Origin: JAAUTT01 sp963846585
GTDB taxonomy: Bacteria > Bacteroidota > Bacteroidia > Bacteroidales > JAAUTT01
NCBI GenBank assembly: GCA_963846585.1
Contig: CAWJWO010000001.1
Span: 62,001 to 126,000, forward strand
Length of the DNA stretch: 64,000 nucleotides
Direction: 5' to 3'
Shown here piece by piece: positions 36,574 through 45,336 of the stretch (positions within the stretch are counted from its first letter, which is position 1; each line of letters begins with the position of its first letter). Under the pieces are notes generated by a model. The model was given only the letters and a program-made list of their open reading frames with translations. It was not told the origin of the DNA and searched no databases. A program made the position numbers and the translations under genes.

Positions 36574-37656
36574 TTAATAAAGTTTCACCCTTGGATCAAT
36601 CAATACGTACAAAAAATCGACAATAATATTTATAAGGACAAAAATCACCGAAATTGTCATCACACAACCCAGAACAAGAGGAAGATCATAATTGGTTAAA
36701 GCATCAACTATTAAATAACCAAGGCCCTTCCATGCAAAAATATATTCAATAAATACAACACCTGCCATTAATGAAGCAAACCATCCTGATACAGAAGTTA
36801 TTACAGGATTTAAGGCATTTTTCAGGGCATGTTTATATATAACTTTTGTTTCTGTAAGTCCCTTTGCCCTTGCCGTTCGTATATAGTCCTGTGAAAGTGA
36901 TTCAAGCAGGGAATTACGTGTGAGTTGAATAAATATCGATAGTGGCCTTATTCCAAGTGTAAATGCCGGCAAAATAATATTTTTCCATTGATAATGCGTC
37001 CCTTCACCAAAATCATCTGTAACAATTAAGTTACCTGTCAGGTTTAAATGAGTGTAATGTCCCAGAACAAATGCAAATAACCATCCTATGAGAATTGCTG
37101 CGAAAAAAGATGGCAATGACATTCCCAAAGTAGTGAAAATTAATACAGCCCTGTCAAACCATGAATCCTTATGGACAGCAACCTGAATGCCGGAGAATAT
37201 TCCCAGGATGGTCGCAAATACTATGGAAACAATAGCTAAAATAAAGGTATTTGGCAATGCTTCGCTTATAATATCTGTTACCTTTCGTTTACTTTGATAA
37301 CTACGGTGTAAATAGGGAAATTTTATCACCAGGCACAAATGATTGTTAAAACGGGCAATAGTTTTAAATGGCCGGTATATTGATTTATCCAGATACAAAT
37401 AACCCGCATGGTCTAAAGTTTCATGGATTGATAACGGGGAAACATCGTTCAGGTATTTAAGGTATTGTTTCCATTTTGGTTTATCGAGGCCCAGATCCTG
37501 CCTTATAGCAGACAGGGATGCTGAGTCTGAACGTTGTCCTGCTATCATGCGGGCCGGATCGCCCGGAAGTACATTGAACAGCAAAAAAATCAGTGTAAGT
37601 ACTCCCCAAATGATTAGAATGCTGTGGATAAGCTTATGTATTAAGTATTTGGTCAA
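36574..37656 (-). CDS. Dipeptide/oligopeptide-type ABC transporter permease (DppB-like)
   Basis: A 360-residue inner-membrane permease. The N-terminal KLIHSILIIWGVLTLIFLLF and NVLPGDPARMIAGQ are typical of DppB/OppB. The EAA loop is DYIRTARAKGLTETKVIYKH followed by ALKNALNPVIT. There are six TM segments, ending in LYVLIDPRVKLY. The protein has an extra loop around residues 75-125 (YPRPFKTIARFNNHL-like region) compared with standard DppB. No second permease, ATPase or binding protein lies next to it, so it may pair with subunits encoded elsewhere. The substrate is not known. Confidence 0.88.
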   Translation of the reverse strand: MTKYLIHKLIHSILIIWGVLTLIFLLFNVLPGDPARMIAGQRSDSASLSAIRQDLGLDKPKWKQYLKYLNDVSPLSIHETLDHAGYLYLDKSIYRPFKTIARFNNHLCLVIKFPYLHRSYQSKRKVTDIISEALPNTFILAIVSIVFATILGIFSGIQVAVHKDSWFDRAVLIFTTLGMSLPSFFAAILIGWLFAFVLGHYTHLNLTGNLIVTDDFGEGTHYQWKNIILPAFTLGIRPLSIFIQLTRNSLLESLSQDYIRTARAKGLTETKVIYKHALKNALNPVITSVSGWFASLMAGVVFIEYIFAWKGLGYLIVDALTNYDLPLVLGCVMTISVIFVLINIIVDFLYVLIDPRVKLY

Positions 37657-37685
37657 AATATTTATGTTATTAGTTGTAGGTTACA

Positions 37686-37866
37686 GGGGCTAGGGGCTAG
37701 GGGCTAGGGGCTAGGGGCTAGGGGCTAGGGGCTAGGGGCTAGGGGCTAGGGGCTAGTGTGAACTTCATTACCTAATTTGTAATTAGTAATTAGTAATCAG
37801 TAATTTGTCATCCTTTCACATACTTTTTTCTGTCTTCCGTCTTCTGCCTTCTGTCTGCTTTTATCT
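37686..37866. repeat. Heptad arrays (GGGGCTA x10; then AGTAATT, TTCTGTC, TTTTATC)
   Basis: Ten uninterrupted GGGGCTA units at 37686-37756 lie upstream of the permease. A mixed array from 37773 (AGTAATT, then TTCTGTC/TTCTGCC, then TTTTATC) ends at the stop codon of the minus-strand gene at 37868. The GGGGCTA run is the longest perfect array in the window. Confidence 0.95.
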
Positions 37867-37867
37867 T

Positions 37868-39100
37868 TTATCTTTCATCTTTTTTTCTAGCCAACAGTAA
37901 AACGTAAACCATGAGCAGGAATACAACAGTCAACAGAATTACTTTTGTCCCTTCCTCTTTATGGCTGTACTTTGTAATTATTTTAGACAGGATATTCCCC
38001 TTAAAATATCCTGTTGCAGGAAAATCGTTATAATGCCATAATCCAAGAATCACTCCATCCTTTAAAAGCATTAAGCCGGGATTAGACCTGATAATAGTTT
38101 TAAGAACAGTTTGATCGGAATATAGAAAATCGAATTGCAGGTTATATAATGTTTTCGTGTTCCTGGAAATATCTGTGGCTGAGGATGTCAAAAAATAGAA
38201 CCTATGATTATTTGTATTGGCGAATTTGTAATAATCATTTATTTTTTTCCATATTTCAGGATTAATTAAAGAAATATCGTATGATATGAATATAAAGGAA
38301 TAACCTGTATCTGTTAAAACCTGATTTGTAATATCCTCATTACCTTCAGATGTAATGCTAAATCCATGAATAGGAGGCGAATAACCCTTTTTTATAAGAT
38401 CAGATATAGTATTTACCCATTTCCAGGAAGTATCGCGCCATGGATAATTTTGAAGCGTAAATTCTTTAGTAATGCCATCTTTTTGATAATATAGCCTCGT
38501 TTTGTATTCATCCTTAGGAGACCCTTCCGGCACTACCATTTTAGAGGGAATATGAGTTCCGGTATTATATGGCCTGAAGTCAATTATAGGCAGATGGTTG
38601 TAACAATATAAAAATATACCAAGCCCCATAAATGCAAATAACAGGATAATTCCCCACTCAGTAATGGGTTTGCCATATGGTATATACTTATTCCTTTGCT
38701 TGAAAATCAGAAATGCCAGGGCGAAAAGAAAAATGTTTTTAAAAAATGTTTGCCAGTTTGTCAATACCAAAGCATCGCCAAAACAACCACAGTCGGATAC
38801 GGGATTAACAATTGCACTGAATAAAGTCAATAAGGTAAAAAATCCCATAAATAAAAATGCTGCCCATGTTGTTACCTTCATTCGTAATCCAATAAGCAGA
38901 CAAATCCCTATAAGCAATTCGGCAGTACTTAGTAAAATAGAAAACACGAGGGATGCCTCACCTAACCATGACATATGAAATGCCTCAAAATATTCAGTGA
39001 ACTTTATGGCCGACCCCATTGGATCAATACCTTTAACAAAACCGGAAAAAATAAAAACCGATCCAAGTATTATTCGTGCAATAATCCTTATGTACTTCAT
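37868..39100 (-). CDS. BT_3928-type DoxX-family membrane protein
   Basis: A 410-residue protein. The N-terminal half is a four-helix DoxX/MauE-like membrane unit: IIARIILGSVFIFSGFVKGI, FSILLSTAELLIGICLLIG, FLFMGFFTLLTLFSAI and the redox-like NPVSDCGCFGDALVL. The second half is a periplasmic-looking thioredoxin-like region without clear CxxC (YSFIFISYDISL, RFYFLTSSATD), then a final TM (LLTVVFLLMVYVLLLA). The BT_3928 family is widespread in Bacteroidota, with unknown function; a role in envelope redox or lipid handling is only a guess. The stop codon lies inside the heptad array. Confidence 0.8.
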   Translation of the reverse strand: MKYIRIIARIILGSVFIFSGFVKGIDPMGSAIKFTEYFEAFHMSWLGEASLVFSILLSTAELLIGICLLIGLRMKVTTWAAFLFMGFFTLLTLFSAIVNPVSDCGCFGDALVLTNWQTFFKNIFLFALAFLIFKQRNKYIPYGKPITEWGIILLFAFMGLGIFLYCYNHLPIIDFRPYNTGTHIPSKMVVPEGSPKDEYKTRLYYQKDGITKEFTLQNYPWRDTSWKWVNTISDLIKKGYSPPIHGFSITSEGNEDITNQVLTDTGYSFIFISYDISLINPEIWKKINDYYKFANTNNHRFYFLTSSATDISRNTKTLYNLQFDFLYSDQTVLKTIIRSNPGLMLLKDGVILGLWHYNDFPATGYFKGNILSKIITKYSHKEEGTKVILLTVVFLLMVYVLLLARKKDER

Positions 39101-39106
39101 AATTTG

Positions 39107-39150
39107 TTTATAGTTTATAGTTTAAAGTTTAAAGTTTAAAGTTTAAAAGT
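39107..39150. repeat. Heptad array (AGTTTAA)
   Basis: Six AGTTTA(A/T) units lie directly upstream of the DoxX-type gene on the minus strand. They run into copy B of the dispersed hairpin element. Confidence 0.85.
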
Positions 39151-39250
39151 AATTTAAGATTTAAGATTTGTGATTAGTGATTTAAGATTTAAATAGTTAT
39201 ACCAAAGTAATAATTCCTAAATCTAAAATCTCAAATCTAGAATCTCAAAT
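39151..39250. repeat. Dispersed hairpin element, copy B
   Basis: This is the inverted relative of 10187-10295. The reverse complement shares AGATTTAGGAATTATT in the core and AAATCTTAAATCACTAATC in the right arm. The arms are made of degenerate AATCTCA/AATCTAG heptads. It lies between two minus-strand genes, here in a tandem setting rather than a convergent one. Confidence 0.75.
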
Positions 39251-39261
39251 CTCAATTCAAG

Positions 39262-39332
39262 TTTACTTTTATCTTTTGTCTTTTATCTGTCTTCTGCCTT
39301 CTGTCTTCTTTTATCTTTTGTCTTTTATCTTT
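39262..39332. repeat. Heptad array (TTTTATC, TTCTGTC) after tmk
   Basis: TTTTATC/TTTTGTC and TTCTGCC/TTCTGTC units end 5 bp before the minus-strand tmk stop at 39338. On the tmk sense strand they read as AAAGATA and AGACAGA units. Confidence 0.85.
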
Positions 39333-39337
39333 ATTTA

Positions 39338-40018
39338 CTAAATTCCAATTTTAGTTTCAATCAAACCAACTATTTTATTAAAAATAGCATCAGGAGGAAG
39401 TATTGTATCTGAGTCCTCACAACAATCGACTCTGATAAACCATTCATTTTCAAGTGACATATACATATTCCTGACATTAAGTTGAAAATTTATGTCCTCC
39501 TCATGAATATCACGTTTACCTTCCAGATAGGAACGATCATTTCCGGCACGATGTTCCGACAATTTTTGTTTTGTAAATAATAAAGGAACGTCCAGAAATA
39601 AATTTAAATCAGGAACGGGAAGTTTAAAGTAATCAAATTCCGTCTCAATTATCCATTTTTTTAATAACTCCTTTTCAGCAAGTTGTTTTATTTTTGCACA
39701 TTGATATGCTACATTTGAATAGACATACCGGTCAAGTATTATAATTATATTTTGTTCCAGCCAGTTCTCAATGGTCTGTTTTGCATTAAACCTGTCACCA
39801 GCGTATATCAGGGCCACGAGGTATGGATTAACATTGCCTATTTCTCCCAATTCACCTCTTAAAAACCGGGCAATTAAATCTCCAAAAACAGGGCTTCCGG
39901 TCATTGGAAAATGCAAAAACCTGCAATTGTGCCCTTTTTCTCTTAAGAAATTTCCCAACAAATTAACCTGTGTAGATTTTCCTGCTCCATCCAACCCTTC
40001 AATTACAATTATCGCCAT
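39338..40018 (-). CDS. tmk: Thymidylate kinase
   Basis: Phosphorylates dTMP to dTDP. A 226-residue P-loop kinase: Walker A IEGLDGAGKSTQ, FLHFPMTGSPVFGDLIARFL (phosphate/base region), DR in IILDRYVYSNVAYQ, and PVPDLNLFLDVP; the LID region is near LSEHRAGNDRSYLEG. It is divergent from folP with 61 bp between the starts. Slightly longer than the usual 205-215 residues. Confidence 0.93.
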   Translation of the reverse strand: MAIIVIEGLDGAGKSTQVNLLGNFLREKGHNCRFLHFPMTGSPVFGDLIARFLRGELGEIGNVNPYLVALIYAGDRFNAKQTIENWLEQNIIIILDRYVYSNVAYQCAKIKQLAEKELLKKWIIETEFDYFKLPVPDLNLFLDVPLLFTKQKLSEHRAGNDRSYLEGKRDIHEEDINFQLNVRNMYMSLENEWFIRVDCCEDSDTILPPDAIFNKIVGLIETKIGI

Positions 40019-40079
40019 TTGTTTTTATAGTTCTAATTAATTCCGAAATTATAAATTTGTAATTTAATAATAATGTCAA

Positions 40080-40952
40080 ATGGTACTAAAAGATAATTTT
40101 TTTTCAAAAAAGCGGACTTTAAATTTCCCAGGCAAACTTATTTTCCTCGAAACGCCTGTGGTAATGGGAATTATCAATCTTACCCCGGATTCCTTTTATC
40201 AGGGAAGCAGGCTTTTAAGCATTAAAGAAATTCTCAGAAGAATTGAAAATATGATATCGGAAGGTGCTCAAATTATTGATATTGGAGCCGTTTCTACAAG
40301 GCCAGGGGCAGAAGAAGTATCAGAATCAGAAGAATTAAACAGGCTAACTCCATCGTTAGCAGCTATTCAAAAAGAATTTCCGGAAATTATTCTTTCACTG
40401 GATACTTATCGTTCAAATATTGCGAGGATAGCAGTTGAAAATTATAATGTCCGGATGATTAATGATATTTCAGCAGGCAGTATTGATGAATTGATGCCGG
40501 AGACCGTGGCTTCTTTAAAGGTACCGTACATTATGATGCATATTGCAGGCAATATCCAGGCTATGCATAAAAAAACCGATTATAATAATTTAATTCTTGA
40601 AATGTTTCAGTATTTTGCAAAAAAGATAGAACTTTCACATCAATTTGGTATTTATGACATTATTATTGACCCTGGATTTGGATTTAGTAAAACACCTGAA
40701 AATAATTACCAGATTCTATACCATCTTGATGAATTTAGAATATTTGAACTTCCTATCTTAGCAGGCCTGTCACGCAAATCGATGATATATAAATTATTGA
40801 AAATTTCACCTGATGAAGCTCTTAACGCTACTACAGTTGTAAATACAATAGCCCTGTTAAAAGGAGCTGACATCCTAAGAGTACATGATGTAAAAGAAGC
40901 CGTTGAAGCTGTCAAAATTGTGAATTCTTATAAGAATTCTACCTTTAATTAA
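40080..40952 (+). CDS. folP: Dihydropteroate synthase
   Basis: Condenses 6-hydroxymethyl-dihydropterin pyrophosphate with p-aminobenzoate in folate synthesis. A TIM-barrel of 290 residues with MGIINLTPDSFYQGSR, IIDIGAVSTRPGAEEV, LSLDTYR, MINDISAGS, YIMMHIAGNIQAMH, IIIDPGFGFSKTPENN, LAGLSRKSMIY and ILRVHDVKEAVEA. All pterin-site and pABA-site blocks are present. It is followed after 120 bp by cdaA, the usual order in Bacteroidota. Confidence 0.96.
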   Translation: MVLKDNFFSKKRTLNFPGKLIFLETPVVMGIINLTPDSFYQGSRLLSIKEILRRIENMISEGAQIIDIGAVSTRPGAEEVSESEELNRLTPSLAAIQKEFPEIILSLDTYRSNIARIAVENYNVRMINDISAGSIDELMPETVASLKVPYIMMHIAGNIQAMHKKTDYNNLILEMFQYFAKKIELSHQFGIYDIIIDPGFGFSKTPENNYQILYHLDEFRIFELPILAGLSRKSMIYKLLKISPDEALNATTVVNTIALLKGADILRVHDVKEAVEAVKIVNSYKNSTFN

Positions 40953-41033
40953 TAACTTAACTATTATAATAATATATTTTTATACTTTAACAAGATATTT
41001 TCCTGCTTTAACTAACTTTAATAATGAATTCAT

Positions 41034-41065
41034 TTCTAAGCACTAAGCACTATTTTCTACGCACT
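41034..41065. repeat. Short heptad array (GCACTAA) between folP and cdaA
   Basis: Two or three AAGCACT/GCACTAA units lie directly upstream of the cdaA start. This is a minor example of the same array type, reading like the CTATGCA array at 36519 but with different bases. Confidence 0.55.
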
Positions 41066-41072
41066 AAACAAA

Positions 41073-41864
41073 ATGATTGATTTATTTATAAAACTCCGGA
41101 TTGTTGATATTATTGATATTGCAGTAGTTGCATATTTGATGTACCAATTATACATTCTGATAAGGGGTACTGTTGCTATTAATATTTTTGTTGTAATTTT
41201 TATAATTTTCCTTTTCTGGCTTGTTGTAAAAGCCTTGAATATGGAACTACTTGGTACAATTCTTGGGCAGTTGATAAGTGTCGGCATGATCGCCCTGATT
41301 ATTGTATTTCAACCGGAATTAAGGAGGTTGCTGATGATGTTCGGCACTAATTATTTGTCACGTTGGTTATCAATAAACAAAGCCTTTTCGTTTAATTTAG
41401 ACGATCAAAAAAATGTAAGGATTAAATCAATTGCCAATGCATGCAAGAGAATGTCAGAATCAAATACTGGCGCTATTATTGTAATAACGCGCAAATCAGA
41501 ATTAAATATTTATGCTCAAACAGGTGAAATTATTAACTCTGATACCTCAACCCGACTTTTGGAATCTATCTTTTTTAAAAATAGCCCATTACATGATGGA
41601 GCTGTAATAATTATTGCAGATAAAATTTCAGCAGCACGTTGTATATTGCCATTGTCGGATAATCCAAATATTCCAGCAAATTATGGTATGAGGCACAGGG
41701 CTGCAATTGGCATTACGGAACAAACGGATGCAATGGCTGTAATTGTTTCCGAAGAAACAGGTGTAATATCAGTGGCAGATAATGGTATTATAAATAATAA
41801 CCTCAGCAAAGAGGAACTTCTCCAGATCCTGGAAAAAATGATTTTATCGACAAACACTAAATAG
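41073..41864 (+). CDS. cdaA: Diadenylate cyclase CdaA
   Basis: Makes c-di-AMP from two ATP. A 263-residue protein with three N-terminal TM helices (IIDIAVVAYLMYQLYILI, INIFVVIFIIFLFWLVV, LISVGMIALIIVFQPEL) and the DAC domain: SPLHDGAVIII (DGA motif) and YGMRHRAAIGITE (RHR motif). No YbbR-type regulator follows. Its 3' end overlaps the convergent plsY gene by 8 bp. It is the only second-messenger enzyme in the window. Confidence 0.96.
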   Translation: MIDLFIKLRIVDIIDIAVVAYLMYQLYILIRGTVAINIFVVIFIIFLFWLVVKALNMELLGTILGQLISVGMIALIIVFQPELRRLLMMFGTNYLSRWLSINKAFSFNLDDQKNVRIKSIANACKRMSESNTGAIIVITRKSELNIYAQTGEIINSDTSTRLLESIFFKNSPLHDGAVIIIADKISAARCILPLSDNPNIPANYGMRHRAAIGITEQTDAMAVIVSEETGVISVADNGIINNNLSKEELLQILEKMILSTNTK

Positions 41865-42504
41865 TTTTCTTTTTTCTGAACAGGAAATGAGCTTTATTTT
41901 CTTCCTTCTTAATTAAACGTTCAATATTTTTCTGATGTGTCAATAAAAGCAAAATAGAAATTATTAAAGAAAATATTATTAATGATTGAATAGATGTTGG
42001 AAATACAAACATTATCAATAAAGGAAACACTATTCCTGCAACCATTGAACTTAAAGAAACATAACGTGTTATAAACAGGGTTACAATAAAAATCCCAAGT
42101 GTTATCAAAGTCGGCCAAAGAGCAATTGCAAGAACTATACCAAATAATGATGCCACTCCTTTACCCCCCTTAAACCCGTAAAATACAGGGAAAATATGGC
42201 CTATAACTGCGAATGCCCCTAATAATAACTGAAAAGTCACGAAGTAGTCCGAACCCGGAGAATAATATCCATATATCCTGACTAAATTGACTGCAGCGAA
42301 TCCTTTAAATACATCGAGGAAAAAAACAGGGATTCCTGCTTTCCATCCTAATATCCTTACTGTATTTGTTGATCCGGCATTTTTACTACCGAATTCCCTG
42401 ACATCAAACCCATAAAATATTTTGCTTACCCAAACCGCATTTACAACCGAACCCATTAAATATGCACAAATCAATAAAAGAATCAATAAAATGTTTAATT
42501 GCAT
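41857..42504 (-). CDS. plsY: Glycerol-3-phosphate acyltransferase PlsY
   Basis: Transfers an acyl group from acyl-phosphate to glycerol-3-phosphate in phospholipid synthesis. A 215-residue integral membrane protein with the family motifs SKNAGSTNTVRILGW (motif 1) and GHIFPVFYGFKGGKGVAS (motif 2), and a third cytoplasmic loop around VSLSSMVAG. The C-terminal tail is basic (QKNIERLIKKEENKAHFLFR). It is convergent with cdaA. Confidence 0.95.
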   Translation of the reverse strand: MQLNILLILLLICAYLMGSVVNAVWVSKIFYGFDVREFGSKNAGSTNTVRILGWKAGIPVFFLDVFKGFAAVNLVRIYGYYSPGSDYFVTFQLLLGAFAVIGHIFPVFYGFKGGKGVASLFGIVLAIALWPTLITLGIFIVTLFITRYVSLSSMVAGIVFPLLIMFVFPTSIQSLIIFSLIISILLLLTHQKNIERLIKKEENKAHFLFRKKKTI

Positions 42505-42579
42505 TTTTTAGATTTTAAAACTTGGCAAATTAACAAATAAACTTACGATTGTACAAATTTATTATTGATATCAGTGTTT

Positions 42580-42903
42580 CTATTCAACTATAACAGCTGA
42601 TCCATAGCATATTACTTCAGTTACCCCGGACATTATTTCTGTAGATTCGTACCTTATGCCAATTACAGCATTTGCACCTAATGATCCGGCATGGTTTATC
42701 ATTATATCAAAAGCCTCCTGCCTTGTCTTTTCGCAAAGTTCAGTCAATATAGTAATGTTTCCTCCCAATAATGTTTGAAAACCTGCCCCGATATTGCCGA
42801 AAATGGACCTGGAACGTACTATAATTCCCCTTACTACACCCAGATTTGATTTAACCGGATGTCCGTAAATTTCAAAAGTCGTTGATGTCATCTGATGATT
42901 CAT
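42580..42903 (-). CDS. YbjQ/UPF0145 family protein
   Basis: A 107-residue protein of the YbjQ family, a small domain assumed to bind heavy metal or to oligomerise. It shows LGVVRGIIVRSRSIFGNIGAG, then RQEAFDIMINHAGSLGANAVIGIRYEST (in parts: RQEAFDIMINHA, GSLGANAVIGIRYEST) and a final VICYGSAVIVE strand. Read the first motif as LGVVRGIIVRS then RSIFGNIGAG. No partner is nearby. The function is unknown. Confidence 0.85.
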   Translation of the reverse strand: MNHQMTSTTFEIYGHPVKSNLGVVRGIIVRSRSIFGNIGAGFQTLLGGNITILTELCEKTRQEAFDIMINHAGSLGANAVIGIRYESTEIMSGVTEVICYGSAVIVE

Positions 42904-42930
42904 GTTGTAAAGTATTAAGTGAATAAAATT

Positions 42931-43045
42931 TTAGGCTTTAGGCTTTAGGTATAATGTTTCACATCCTTTCACATCCTTTCACGTCTGCCTTCTGTCTTCT
43001 TTCTTCTTTCTTCTTTTATCTTTTATCTTTTATCTTTTATCTTTC
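42931..43045. repeat. Tandem arrays (GGCTTTA; CACATCCTTT; TTCTTTC; TTTTATC)
   Basis: Two or three GGCTTTA heptads are followed by two CACATCCTTT units (10 bp, an exception), then TTCTGTC/TTCTTTC, then four TTTTATC. The array overlaps the last two codons and stop of the minus-strand gene that ends at 43037. Confidence 0.85.
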
Positions 43046-43822
43046 ATTAAATCTTACCCGAATATTGGAATTGATGCCAATATTAAGCAATTCTGCAATA
43101 TTTCCCATATTTATTGCTATTTCTAACAGGCTTGCTGAATTAAACACTGCAAGTAATTCACCTACACTGGTTTCATTGTACGTATCATTGATTTTCTTAA
43201 TTTTATAATGATTGCTCTTAATTATAATTTCAAAACTCCTGCCGCTTCCAACCTGGTTAAATAAATCTTTTGAGATATTGGTAATTAAGTTATTATATGA
43301 ATCGATGCAAATTACACTGCCAACAATTGTATCATCATTAATTACAGGCCTGAATGGCGTTTGACGTTCAATATCATGAATCACTATCCCAATATCCTCA
43401 ATTTTATTACCATTTGCCAAAAATGCAGCAGCGGGTGCGAAAATATGGAGAGCTGGAAATGTCAAACAATCGTCATTACGAAACATTTCTATTTTAAAAG
43501 CTGCCTGAGGTTCGCCGGTAATTATCAATCCCAGGCTTCCGTTATTTGCACCAATAAAATAATGGTCAAGATACTTTATAACGGCATAGCCTGTTTCATT
43601 TGACACAACACTGTTAACATCAAAAATATGAATTGTGCCTTTTGGGAAATATTGAAATGATTGCTGCAATATTAATGTTCCCTGAACAATATTGAATGGA
43701 TTGATTTGAAGATTAATGTCAACGATCTTTGCATCAGTGCAATTAGAATATATCATTCCCTTGACAGCTCCAGTGTAAAAGTCATCGAATTTCCAGTCTG
43801 TGGTCAGAGTTATTATGGCCAT
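43037..43822 (-). CDS. SAM hydroxide adenosyltransferase (DUF62) family protein
   Basis: Members hydrolyse S-adenosylmethionine to adenosine + methionine; relatives are fluorinase and chlorinase. This 261-residue protein has LTTDWKFDDFYTGAVKGMIY (active-site start), KIVDINLQINPFNI, VNSVVSNETGYAVI, ANNGSLGLI and the C-terminal block GSVICIDSYNNLITNI. The halogenase-specific loop is not evident, so hydrolase is favoured. The stop codon TAA is inside the heptad array downstream. It is divergent from phoH. Confidence 0.88.
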   Translation of the reverse strand: MAIITLTTDWKFDDFYTGAVKGMIYSNCTDAKIVDINLQINPFNIVQGTLILQQSFQYFPKGTIHIFDVNSVVSNETGYAVIKYLDHYFIGANNGSLGLIITGEPQAAFKIEMFRNDDCLTFPALHIFAPAAAFLANGNKIEDIGIVIHDIERQTPFRPVINDDTIVGSVICIDSYNNLITNISKDLFNQVGSGRSFEIIIKSNHYKIKKINDTYNETSVGELLAVFNSASLLEIAINMGNIAELLNIGINSNIRVRFNER

Positions 43823-43917
43823 CGGGATAAATAAGCAATTGTATTAACTTAGTATAAATATGTCAAAAAAATGGTTTTATTTTGATGTAGCCAAAAATAA
43901 ACATTAATGTACAAATT

Positions 43918-44865
43918 ATGGTAGAAAAGCTGATATATTTGGATGGAATTGATCCATTGGCATTTTTTGGGGTGAACAACATACGGTATGAGAAATTGCG
44001 TAAAATGTTCCCCCGGTTAAAACTTGTTGCAAGGGGGAATCAAATAAAAGCAATTGGCGAAAAAGTTGAAATCCTGAAATTTGAAAAAAAGGTTGAATTG
44101 GTCGTATCATTTTATCAGAGACACCATAACATTAATGACTCCGATATCGATCAAATATTAAATAACGACACTTCAACCGCGGAAAGATTAAATGAAATGT
44201 CCGATGATACAATACTTTACGGGAATAATGGCCAACCTGTGAATGCACTGACTGTCAATCAACATAAACTTTGCGATGAATTTAAGAGAAACGATTTACT
44301 TTTTGCTATAGGCCCGGCCGGAACAGGTAAAACATATACTGCAATAGCACTGGCAGTAATGGCTTTCCGATCTAAATCAGTCAAAAGGATAATATTGACA
44401 AGACCGGCCGTAGAGGCCGGCGAACATCTGGGATTTTTGCCAGGTGACATGAAGGACAAATTAGACCCATATCTTCAACCATTGTATGATGCCCTCCATG
44501 AAATGATACCTCAGCGTAAACTTGAGTCACTTATTGAAGATGGAACTATTCAAATAGCTCCATTAGCATATATGAGGGGACGAACACTTGATAACGCATG
44601 CGTGATTCTTGATGAAGCTCAAAACTCTACTATTAACCAGTTAAAAATGTTCCTGACCCGTATGGGCCGTAATGCAAAATTTATTGTTACCGGAGATATA
44701 ACACAAATTGACCTGCCTCAAAAATCATTATCCGGTTTGCCTGTTGCTTTAAAAATTCTTAAACATATTAATGAAATATCAGTTATATATTTCGATCACC
44801 GTGATATGTTGAGACATAGCCTGGTTCAACATATTGTAGACGCTTATGAAAAAAACTCAGGTTAA
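43918..44865 (+). CDS. phoH: PhoH-like ATPase
   Basis: A 315-residue cytoplasmic P-loop protein, often linked to RNA handling. It has a short N-terminal domain, then Walker A IGPAGTGKTYTAIALA, TRPAVEAGEHLGFLPGD, PYLQPLYDAL, LAYMRGRTLDNACVILDEAQN (in parts: AYMRGRTLDNA, CVILDEAQN) and VTGDITQIDLP. It is followed after 75 bp by a receiver and then purC. The phoH-purC order is typical in Bacteroidota, with the receiver inserted. Confidence 0.93.
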   Translation: MVEKLIYLDGIDPLAFFGVNNIRYEKLRKMFPRLKLVARGNQIKAIGEKVEILKFEKKVELVVSFYQRHHNINDSDIDQILNNDTSTAERLNEMSDDTILYGNNGQPVNALTVNQHKLCDEFKRNDLLFAIGPAGTGKTYTAIALAVMAFRSKSVKRIILTRPAVEAGEHLGFLPGDMKDKLDPYLQPLYDALHEMIPQRKLESLIEDGTIQIAPLAYMRGRTLDNACVILDEAQNSTINQLKMFLTRMGRNAKFIVTGDITQIDLPQKSLSGLPVALKILKHINEISVIYFDHRDMLRHSLVQHIVDAYEKNSG

Positions 44866-44939
44866 TAATAGAAATATGCAATACATATTAAACCATTAAA
44901 TTTCATTTTTTTTTGTATTTTCAACCAAAAATATTTTGC

Positions 44940-45329
44940 ATGAGTAAAAAGGCAAACATTGCAAAAAAATTGATCCTGATTGTTGATTACAATAATTCAA
45001 TTCAATCAGGTTTAGTTTCATCTTTTGAAAAAGATTATAATGTTATTTTCAAAAATAACGGGCCCGAAGCATTAATGTACCTCACTGAAACCAATATTCC
45101 CGATTTAATTTTGCTTGATATGGAGATCCCGGGATTAAATGGAAGGGTTTTTGTGAGACGTATTAAATTTAATCCAAAACACAATAAAATTCCTATAATA
45201 TTAATTTCTTCCGTTAATAGCAAACTTATTATTAATAGTTTTCAGAAACTGGGTGTAGTTGATTACATAGTTAAACCTTTTGAACCATCTGAATTATATG
45301 ATAAAATAGTTAAAATTTTCAAAAAGTAG
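44940..45329 (+). CDS. Single-domain receiver with altered acidic pocket
   Basis: A 129-residue CheY-like protein from ATG 44940 (MSKKANIAKK); the longer open frame from 44913 has no support. The usual acidic pair is reduced to one Asp: LILIVDYNNS (D-Y where D-D is expected). The phospho-acceptor region LILLDMEIP and the Lys in YIVKPFE are kept, and the Thr/Ser switch position reads ISSVNS. It shares LNGRVFVRRI and NSFQKLG blocks with the receivers at 13418 and 13851. It is 7 bp from the purC start, so it is co-transcribed with it. Confidence 0.88.
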   Translation: MSKKANIAKKLILIVDYNNSIQSGLVSSFEKDYNVIFKNNGPEALMYLTETNIPDLILLDMEIPGLNGRVFVRRIKFNPKHNKIPIILISSVNSKLIINSFQKLGVVDYIVKPFEPSELYDKIVKIFKK

Positions 45330-45336
45330 TGCCTGT

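Noticed and set aside
37686..37756. CRISPR-like regular repetition in the GGGGCTA and other arrays
   Set aside because: Units are 7 bp and contiguous, with no spacers and no cas genes.
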